DNA of 64,000 nucleotides from Flavobacteriales bacterium (GTDB taxonomy: Bacteria; Bacteroidota; Bacteroidia; Flavobacteriales_E; Vicingaceae), in assembly GCA_905339165.1 (NCBI GenBank), contig CAJPFH010000005.1, positions 62,001 to 126,000 on the forward strand. Reading direction: 5' to 3'. The notes beneath the pieces are model-generated. The model was not told the DNA's origin. It made no database searches and worked only from the letters and a program-made list of their open reading frames with translations. Positions 38,818 to 45,739 of this stretch are shown here, one piece after another. Every line of letters begins with the position of its first letter. Position 1 is the first letter of the stretch. A program made the translations under genes and the position numbers.

Positions 38818-39455
38818 TGCAAATGCCTGATAATATTTCGATTATTCTGCACTATTTTCCGGAATTAAACTCTCAACAAAAATCACAGTTTAGTGCACTA
38901 AAAGACATTTACGCAGAGTGGAACTCAAAGATAAATGTTATATCGCGCAAAGATATGGAGTATTTTTATACTCACCATGTATTACATTCCTTAGGAATAG
39001 CTAAAACTGTTAAATTTTCAAATCATTCAAAAATACTAGACTTAGGTACAGGAGGCGGTTTTCCTGGCATACCTTTAGCTATTTTATTTCCCGAAGCCTA
39101 TTTTCATTTAGTTGATTCTATCGGCAAAAAAATAAAAGTGGTAAACGAAGTAATTCATGCCTTGAATCTAACAAATGCGCAAACTTCACATTGCAGAGTA
39201 GAACAGATAAACGAGAAATATAACTTTATTGTAAGCCGAGCGGTTGCTCCGGTAAAAGATATCACAAACTGGAGTAAAAATAAATTTTTGAAATCAAGTG
39301 CCGGGTATGTTTCAAATGGATACTTTCTGCTTAAAGGAGGAAATTTAACCGAAGAAATCATTGAGGCAAAAGCGAAGGCTCGTTTTTATAACCTAAGTGA
39401 TTATTTTAAAGAAGATTTTTTTGAAAATAAAAAGGTAGTTTACATAAAGGGTTAG
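38817..39455 (+). CDS. rsmG: 16S rRNA (guanine-527-N7) methyltransferase
   Basis: RsmG (GidB) methylates G527 of 16S rRNA with SAM. The SAM site is visible as KILDLGTGGGFPGIPLAILFP, with family residues WNSKINVISRKD before it and IVSRAVAP after it. Length 212 fits. The start is GTG at 38817, overlapping the sigma-factor stop, or the ATG two codons later at 38823. It is the last housekeeping gene before the island. Confidence 0.94.
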   Translation: MQMPDNISIILHYFPELNSQQKSQFSALKDIYAEWNSKINVISRKDMEYFYTHHVLHSLGIAKTVKFSNHSKILDLGTGGGFPGIPLAILFPEAYFHLVDSIGKKIKVVNEVIHALNLTNAQTSHCRVEQINEKYNFIVSRAVAPVKDITNWSKNKFLKSSAGYVSNGYFLLKGGNLTEEIIEAKAKARFYNLSDYFKEDFFENKKVVYIKG

Positions 39456-39500
39456 GTGTAGAATTTTGTGAAACCACCAAAATTATATTTAACATAATAT

Positions 39501-39783
39501 TAATTATAGGACAAAACGCTATTATTGTTTATTTAAGTGTTTAACGCGTTTGTCAACTATAATGGATATTATGTCTCCACTTCGTTTCGCCCTGGCGGGT
39601 AAATAGAACACACATGCCAACGCTTCTTTGAATTCTCGTATTCAAGATAAATTCTCCGTAAATTTAAAAATATTCGATTCTCAGGAAGTTTAGATTTTAA
39701 GCGGTATATCATTTTACTCATTCTTTTTTATTTTAAATTAATGTATTCGTGAATTCCGTTTCCCTCCATTTGTCCTATAATTA
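39501..39783. mobile_element. MITE-like element with 15-bp terminal inverted repeats
   Basis: TAATTATAGGACAAA at 39501-39515 is repeated exactly in inverse orientation at 39769-39783, enclosing about 253 nt without a gene. An imperfect internal copy (TTTGTC, 3 nt, TATAAT) lies near 39550. Size and ends fit a non-autonomous miniature element. No target-site duplication is clear and no transposase is in the window. Confidence 0.45.
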
Positions 39784-39880
39784 GCCATTATGTGTAAATA
39801 GCCGCACATGCCTTTCTTTTTTAAAAAATTTATTCTTTTGCCATCGCTCAAAAAATTATGTGGTAGTTCACTTGCATACA

Positions 39881-39921
39881 AAAAATGCGTTTGCCTTAAT
39901 AAGGCTTCATTTCGCATTTTT
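39881..39921. repeat. nested 41-nt hairpin
   Basis: Outer arms AAAAATGCG and CGCATTTTT pair perfectly, and inside them GCCTT and AAGGC pair around AAT. The T-rich 3' arm could act as a terminator for rsmG, but it is over 400 nt away, so a repeat-element hairpin seems more likely. Confidence 0.5.
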
Positions 39922-39953
39922 CTATGCTGCGTTCACTGGATTGGTTTGATTTA

Positions 39954-39977
39954 TTCTTTTTTCTTGATAAAAAAGAA
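39954..39977. repeat. A/T-rich hairpin
   Basis: TTCTTTTTT and AAAAAAGAA pair around the loop CTTGAT. I recall similar A/T-rich hairpins in intergenic regions of other Bacteroidota, but cannot verify that here. Confidence 0.4.
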
Positions 39978-40018
39978 CCAAAAAATCAAGAAAGAAATAT
40001 GCTATCTACGCTCTCTGT

Positions 40019-40104
40019 ACAAATGCAAGTAATTCTATTAAAGTAGTTCCTCCGCTAAGGCGGAGAAAAACGTAAACGCCTTTAATGAATTACTAAGCAT
40101 TTGT
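40019..40104. repeat. 86-nt imperfect palindrome with inner GC-rich hairpin
   Basis: The outer arms (40019-40043 and 40080-40104) pair over about 25 nt with small bulges; ACAAATGC at one end matches GCATTTGT at the other. Inside, CTCCGC and GCGGAG (40050-40065) form a GC-rich hairpin. It resembles a REP- or cruciform-type element. It lies about 90 nt beyond the stop of the AbiV-like gene and might also help end the island operon. Confidence 0.5.
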
Positions 40105-40196
40105 CCATTCACAGCCAAACGCTTGCCCGCATTTCTTTCATGCCAACGCTCTTTAAATCCTGCTAATAATTATGTTAAATAGAAAACTAAAACAAT

Positions 40197-41030
40197 TCAA
40201 GATTTTTTAGTCTTATACTTTTCTCCTAAAGAATTTATTTTGGGAATACTTTTGTCTACAAAACTTTCCCATTCTTTACTTTCTATAATATCTTGTTTGA
40301 AATTATCTAATTTTATTGCCATTGTTTGAAACAATTTACCTCTCTTTTTTCTTACTACATTGATAGTTTTTTGAACTCCAATCGTCAACTCTTTAATTGA
40401 GTTTACATCTTTAGAGAATCTCTTTTTTTCTTCTCCTTTATTCCACCATTCACTTTCTAAAATTGAGGATAGATTAAAAGATATCCAATGAATACAATTC
40501 AATTTTTCTTTTATATCATCATAATCTTTTTTAGACATATCAGTTGGAGTGTTTCCTCTTAAAACATCTACATATAATCCCTTTTGTCGATTATTTTCAA
40601 TATCTCTATAGAATTCTATTTTTTTACTAAAAGAATCTATTTTTTCGACAAGCCAGCTCTTAAGTTGCTTAATATTTTCTGGGTTATTAAATAACTCTAA
40701 CATTGCTTCAGGTCTAGGGTCTTTCTTAATAAGAATAAGCACTTTTTCTAAATCCTTTATTATTTCATTAAAACACTCTACAAAAAAACCAATGTAATGT
40801 CTAAAATGGTGTTGTGTGAAAATATATTCAATTTCATTTAAATTACCCAATGGCACTCCTAAATCAATCAGTTGAAGCGTAACTGCTTTACTTCTTTCTT
40901 CAAATGCTGTAACCAAAATAGAACTAGCTGTTCCATAACTACCTTTGTTGGCTAGATGTTCTGCATCATCTAACTTATCCTTTGCATTTTTAATACATTT
41001 TTCAATTTCTAATTTTATATTATAATTCAT
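40197..41030 (-). CDS. AbiV-like abortive infection protein
   Basis: The 277-residue all-helical protein carries an AbiV-type N-terminus: NAKDKLDDAEHLANKGSYGTASSILVTAFEERSKAV, where family members show a helix with DA.xL, G.Y..A and EExxKA. Known AbiV blocks phage propagation in Lactococcus by inhibiting translation. The C-terminal two-thirds (HHFRHYIGFFVECFNEI onward) is longer than classical AbiV (about 200 residues). It is the last gene of the five-gene island operon and overlaps the previous gene by 11 nt. I call it AbiV-like; it could also be a more distant HEPN-type helical protein. Confidence 0.55.
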   Translation of the reverse strand: MNYNIKLEIEKCIKNAKDKLDDAEHLANKGSYGTASSILVTAFEERSKAVTLQLIDLGVPLGNLNEIEYIFTQHHFRHYIGFFVECFNEIIKDLEKVLILIKKDPRPEAMLELFNNPENIKQLKSWLVEKIDSFSKKIEFYRDIENNRQKGLYVDVLRGNTPTDMSKKDYDDIKEKLNCIHWISFNLSSILESEWWNKGEEKKRFSKDVNSIKELTIGVQKTINVVRKKRGKLFQTMAIKLDNFKQDIIESKEWESFVDKSIPKINSLGEKYKTKKS

Positions 41031-41508
41031 TCAACATATTATTTAAAGCAAACTTGCTTAACTCTGGAATTGCCTTGGTAAATACTTTAATTTCCCAATT
41101 AGACAAGTGTTTAAACCGTTCGCCCTGGTCATTATTAATAAAGATGTAATCATCTGGCTTCGCCAGTTGATTGGATGGTATTAAATATAACACCGGCTCC
41201 ATTTCTTTCATAAACAATACCAATGCCACCCAAAGGTTGTCTTTTGGTTCTCCTAAAACAGTTTTTGTGATTTTAACGCTCCGTTCTGTTTCTAAATTAA
41301 TAGGTTGTAAAAACAATTCGTGATAATTACCTGATTTGGTTTTGACAATAAAATCTACTCCCTCTCTCCCACTTTGACCTGGTGTTAGTTGTTTTTTATG
41401 GTCAGGTCGAATTTCGCTACGCTTCATTTCATTTTGGAAGACATCTAACCTAGCTCTCATTAACTCAAGCTTGGTAAAGTGTTGGGCGTATTTGTAGAGT
41501 TTATCCAT
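41020..41508 (-). CDS. small PD-(D/E)XK-fold-like protein, probably catalytically inactive
   Basis: The 162-residue protein follows the layout of small PD-(D/E)XK nucleases: an N-terminal helix (KLELMRARLDVFQ), a strand pair G-VDFIVKTKSGNYHELFLQP, then LWVALVLF and VLYLIPSNQL. D52 is in the expected place, but where nucleases have (E/Q)xK this protein has F66-L-Q68, so two catalytic positions look lost. It may bind DNA or a partner without cutting. It overlaps its neighbours by 8 and 11 nt. The family call is my pattern match only. Confidence 0.45.
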   Translation of the reverse strand: MDKLYKYAQHFTKLELMRARLDVFQNEMKRSEIRPDHKKQLTPGQSGREGVDFIVKTKSGNYHELFLQPINLETERSVKITKTVLGEPKDNLWVALVLFMKEMEPVLYLIPSNQLAKPDDYIFINNDQGERFKHLSNWEIKVFTKAIPELSKFALNNMLNEL

Positions 41509-44500
41509 GTAATAACTTAAGTTTCTCTTTCACTTGCTTAATAGTATATGACTGTGCTCGATTCATGTAGAATTGTTCTTCTAATCGTTCAATCGTATGC
41601 AATATATATTTGACGTTCTGATTTAGTGCAGACTTCTCCTCAATGAATTTCTTTAAACTTGATTTTACCTTTTCAAGATTTTCTTCCGATTCAAGCCCAA
41701 TATTGTAAAAAGCTCCAAGTACTTGTGAATTAAATCGATCAAAATGGTCTACCTTAATTTCCTTTAAGTAACTTAACTCTAACAAGTCTAAAAGGTAAGG
41801 AATTGCATCAACGCTTTTGATACTATTCAAACATAATGCACGACTTGTTTCAATATCCACTTTTACATTTTCCTTTACCCAATCTACATAGATTTTTAAC
41901 CCCTGTAAATTTTGCAATGTTACAAGCACTTCAGCTGCTTTACCTATTTCTTCAGAATTATTTTCTTTTTTTAAGGTATCAAGTAAATATTTTTCTACAA
42001 ATTGTTCTTGACTGTTAGCTTTCAATTTATCAATGATATTCCATTTAATTAAAGAATCCGATTGATCTATTATTGTTTTAAGGCTCTCTATATTCTTTGT
42101 GAATTCAAAAAACACATCTAAAAACTCTCTTCTTTGATAGTCTTTTCTTTTTGTATTAACTATTTCATTTAAAATAAATGGATAGCTTTTTTCCACCTTG
42201 TTTTGAGCCAAATATTTAATATGATTTTTAAGTACTGAATTGTCAGAAATACCTTTTTGTATATTTTCTAACATTCTGGTTACAATATCATCATTATCTA
42301 ATTTTGAAATAAGATACTCAATTCCTACCCAATCATTGCCTTCAAAAAAGTCAAAGGAAAGCATATCTAACAATACATCTTTAGGATGTTTAATATCAAA
42401 TCTTCTTGAAAAATACCAAACGTACATTGCCATTGTTTTGAAGGTAATATTCCGATCTTCATTAACTTGGATAGCCTCTTTGAAATTTACCTTTCCAACA
42501 TTTTGGTTACACCAGTTTACAATCCACTGTTTTTGACTTTTAGTAACTTCAATTTCCTTATGATTAGTAAGATATTCATAGATAAGAGAAGTTCGATACC
42601 ATTCTTCATTTCCTTCCTTTTCAAACCAATTCATTACCTTATTTTTACTAATATGTTGCCCAGTATTAACAAAGCTTCTTAATAGTTGCATTGCAACGCC
42701 TGAATAATTTTCTTCTATGTCAATCCACTTATTATTAACTTTTCTAATCTCAAACAATTCATCAAAAGAAAGTGTTTCTTTTTGTTCTTTTTCAAAAACT
42801 CTTATTGTAGCCTTCTTGAAAGCATCCCCATCAAAAAGTAATTCAAAATCTTTTTTTAACTTAGTTTTCCGCAAAGCATCATGATCAATTCTCTCAGGTT
42901 CCTTTATTTCGACATTTGTTTTTTTATGAATCAACTCCTTAAAGTTGTTCTGGTTTTCATTTCCAACCCAACCCATATCAAAATAAAGGTTTTCAATCTC
43001 TTTATTAGTTACATTATGTTTTTGATATTCATCAATAATAAATTGCATCAATTTAGGGGATATTAGTTTTGCTATTGCTAATGACTTATTTCTTTCCTTA
43101 TCTTCTATTGACTCCCAAATCTGATAAAAAGCTTTCTCTTTTGTGTTTGTCTGCTCAAAGAATTGAAGAATCAAATTGATTTTTTCCATTCGAAAACCTC
43201 TTATATCTTTTTGAAACCAGGTTAACATACTGTTGAAAACAGTATTATCAATATTGTATGCAATGACAGCATTTGAAATAATTACTTTCAAAACTTTTTC
43301 GATGTCATACCCATAATCAAACCTTGTGCTTTCTGCTATGTATTCCGTTAGCCGTTTAATTCCCTCTGGAGATTTTATGTTTTTAACACACTCCTTTAAA
43401 TTCCAGCCTTCGTCCATTAAAGAAACATCACTCCGTTCACCACTTATTTTTTTATCAATTAACTCGTACCCTTTTGTCAAATATTCTACATTCGATTCCA
43501 AAGCTTCCGATTTCAAAAGAATTGCATACATAGCAGCCCTTATATATTGGTTCTTTTGATTTCCGACTACCTGCATCAGTTTATCAATTGTATTCTTGCT
43601 ATTCAATCCCGCCCATTTTAGAGCGTAAATTGCTGAATGTATAAAGTTGTAATCATCTTGGTTGTTTTCAATTTGTTTTAATAAAAGTTCTTCGACTTCG
43701 ACTTTCATATATTGATTATCCATTTCAAAATGTCCAATTAAGCTAAACACATTTATCTTAACCGTTCTCGTATTTTCAGTATCTTTAAGTTCGTCAATTA
43801 AAAACTGTAAATTGGTGTCTGATTGACCAAAACGAGCTAACTCTTTATCACTAAATTTATTTGAGCGAATCCAAACATCATGTTTTTTATAATAGTTGAA
43901 TATTCCTTGAAAAACTTGATTTCTTAAATCTTCAGGTACTTTATCTGGTTCAAATTTTACAATTATTTCTTTTTCATTATCTAACATCCAGTTTAATAAT
44001 TTTTTAAATAATTCATTATTGATTTCCAATATACTAAACAGAAAAGATAAAGTATTAACCCAACTTGGTATTAGTTTTTTAAACATTGGCTCAAATGCAA
44101 TGAACTTAATTACTTTGTTGTAATCAAGTAGAGATAAAGCCTTAGCTGCAAGAAATTCCTGAATATTGTTGTGTTCAAATTGCCAAATATATTCCTCACC
44201 ATCTTTCTTTTTAAATGCCGTGCAGTACTTTAGTGAATTAAATTCATCACTTGAAATTAATTGTAAAATTTCTGATTCTTCGATTTGATTCTTTGACAAA
44301 ACCTCCATGCTTAGTGCAACCCGTTGCAATAAAGCAACTATTTCTTGCTTTTTACTTCTTAATTCAACAGTAGTCTTAAAATGGTCTTGGTCAAATTCTA
44401 TTCGGTTCAATAAAAACATTTCATATAATTCCGACCTATTTAAAGAAAGTTTTTTCTCCCTTGAATAATGTTCTGATAACAGCATTAAAAAGAAAGGTTT

Positions 44501-45739
44501 AGCGATTAAGTCAGATACATTTTTATCAAATGTTTCATCTATGAAATTATCAGCAAAAGAATCAGAATATTTCTTACTATAGTACTCCCTTGCTTCTGGG
44601 ATATTTATATCGTTAATAAGATATGGTTCAAATTCAGACAATGTGCCAACTGAATTATTTATAGGTAATTCATAGAAGTTAGTTCGACAAGAAATTAATA
44701 TTCTTATTTCTTTATATTTTTCTGAAAAAGCATTAATCTGTCTTACAACCGTATTGAAGTGGGTAGGTTGAATCTCATCTAAACCATCCAAAATTAAAAC
44801 TAATAGATTATTAGGTATTTTTTTCCATATTTCTGACAGAAAATCTTCAATTCCTTTTTCTGGCGTATAAGAATTAAGCCTTTGAAATAATGGGATTAAA
44901 GGTGATTTATCTTCATTTAACTTATGAAATAAGCGTATTAATTCTGTAGATTTCCCCGATCCTGCATCTCCGAGAAGAATGATTCTTTTCTTTGTGAAAA
45001 TTAATTGTTCAAGATTTTGTTTTTCTGTCTCGAGAAAAGGTAAACTTCTTTTTTCTTTTAATGATGTAAAATGAGATATTGTTCGAAATACAAATGAATC
45101 AGGTATCTTTTCAATCTCCGATTGAGAATCTAAAATTTCTAATTTTATTTTATCATTTACAAAAGATTCCTTTCTCTCAATATTGACACCCATACAAAAT
45201 TGAGTAGCTTTTTTCCAAAGTAAATCGGTAATTGTTCTTTCAAAATCTCTTTCATTATCAAAAGAATGGCAGAATCCATTAGGTTCTTGCTTTTTTCTAA
45301 AATCAATTACTTTGCTTAATTCTGCATTAACATCTGATTCGAATAAATCAGTCGTTAGTTCTTTTTTAAAGAATAAATACATTTCAGGTATTTTGTGGGA
45401 GCTCCAGTTTCCATAAGCTAAACAGAATTCTCTATACGTGCCAGACCCGTAGTCCTGACCAGTTTCAGGATTAATAATTCCTGTATTTGAACCAAATTTT
45501 TTCCACCATATTCCTAAATAAATATCGTAAACCCCTAACAAAGATTCTATTTCCTCTTGTGGATTCACAGCGAATTTTACAATTAACTTACTCCATTCTT
45601 TGACTAAGTATCTAACATCACAATTAATTGTAGCTAATTGAGAATTTATTCTCTCACAAATTTTTTCAACTATCTCCTTTTCTGTATTTACATCACTCGG
45701 ATTAGAAACAAAAACTTGTATTTCGGTTGGTGATCTCAT
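41501..45739 (-). CDS. DUF4062-NACHT-helical repeat STAND NTPase (NLR-like defence protein)
   Basis: This 1412-residue protein has three parts. The N-terminus (1-115) resembles DUF4062, a TIR-like fold: IQVFVSNPSDVNTEKEIV, DIYLGIWWKKFG and GSGTYREF. A NACHT NTPase follows, with Walker A GDAGSGKST (257-265), Walker B LILDGLDE (315-322) and SCRTNF (350-355). The remaining 900 or so residues are helical, HEAT-like repeats that probably sense a ligand. This layout matches bacterial STAND/bNACHT anti-phage proteins, in which repeat-domain binding triggers NTPase-driven oligomerisation and N-terminal effector action. It overlaps the restriction gene by 4 nt (ATGA) and the next gene by 8 nt. Confidence 0.85.
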   Translation of the reverse strand: MRSPTEIQVFVSNPSDVNTEKEIVEKICERINSQLATINCDVRYLVKEWSKLIVKFAVNPQEEIESLLGVYDIYLGIWWKKFGSNTGIINPETGQDYGSGTYREFCLAYGNWSSHKIPEMYLFFKKELTTDLFESDVNAELSKVIDFRKKQEPNGFCHSFDNERDFERTITDLLWKKATQFCMGVNIERKESFVNDKIKLEILDSQSEIEKIPDSFVFRTISHFTSLKEKRSLPFLETEKQNLEQLIFTKKRIILLGDAGSGKSTELIRLFHKLNEDKSPLIPLFQRLNSYTPEKGIEDFLSEIWKKIPNNLLVLILDGLDEIQPTHFNTVVRQINAFSEKYKEIRILISCRTNFYELPINNSVGTLSEFEPYLINDINIPEAREYYSKKYSDSFADNFIDETFDKNVSDLIAKPFFLMLLSEHYSREKKLSLNRSELYEMFLLNRIEFDQDHFKTTVELRSKKQEIVALLQRVALSMEVLSKNQIEESEILQLISSDEFNSLKYCTAFKKKDGEEYIWQFEHNNIQEFLAAKALSLLDYNKVIKFIAFEPMFKKLIPSWVNTLSFLFSILEINNELFKKLLNWMLDNEKEIIVKFEPDKVPEDLRNQVFQGIFNYYKKHDVWIRSNKFSDKELARFGQSDTNLQFLIDELKDTENTRTVKINVFSLIGHFEMDNQYMKVEVEELLLKQIENNQDDYNFIHSAIYALKWAGLNSKNTIDKLMQVVGNQKNQYIRAAMYAILLKSEALESNVEYLTKGYELIDKKISGERSDVSLMDEGWNLKECVKNIKSPEGIKRLTEYIAESTRFDYGYDIEKVLKVIISNAVIAYNIDNTVFNSMLTWFQKDIRGFRMEKINLILQFFEQTNTKEKAFYQIWESIEDKERNKSLAIAKLISPKLMQFIIDEYQKHNVTNKEIENLYFDMGWVGNENQNNFKELIHKKTNVEIKEPERIDHDALRKTKLKKDFELLFDGDAFKKATIRVFEKEQKETLSFDELFEIRKVNNKWIDIEENYSGVAMQLLRSFVNTGQHISKNKVMNWFEKEGNEEWYRTSLIYEYLTNHKEIEVTKSQKQWIVNWCNQNVGKVNFKEAIQVNEDRNITFKTMAMYVWYFSRRFDIKHPKDVLLDMLSFDFFEGNDWVGIEYLISKLDNDDIVTRMLENIQKGISDNSVLKNHIKYLAQNKVEKSYPFILNEIVNTKRKDYQRREFLDVFFEFTKNIESLKTIIDQSDSLIKWNIIDKLKANSQEQFVEKYLLDTLKKENNSEEIGKAAEVLVTLQNLQGLKIYVDWVKENVKVDIETSRALCLNSIKSVDAIPYLLDLLELSYLKEIKVDHFDRFNSQVLGAFYNIGLESEENLEKVKSSLKKFIEEKSALNQNVKYILHTIERLEEQFYMNRAQSYTIKQVKEKLKLLHG

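Larger units (their letters stand above)
39456..40196. other. 741-nt non-coding, repeat-rich left flank of the island
   Basis: No credible gene is present. The stretch holds a MITE-like element (39501-39783), three hairpin structures (39881-39921, 39954-39977, 40019-40104) and a repeated 12-mer, CATGCCAACGCT, at 39613-39624 and 40139-40150. A 74-codon plus-strand frame at 39808-40032 lies wholly in the hairpin region and is not convincing. I read it as an insertion hot spot with decayed repeats. Confidence 0.6.

Noticed and set aside
39808-40032. A 74-codon plus-strand reading frame in the left flank
   Set aside because: It lies across the hairpin repeats, is rich in Lys, Phe and Cys without a fold pattern, and has no promoter or neighbour support.
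40019-40104. Integron attC site or retron RNA
   Set aside because: The palindrome lacks the attC core sites at its ends, and there is no integron integrase or reverse transcriptase in the window.
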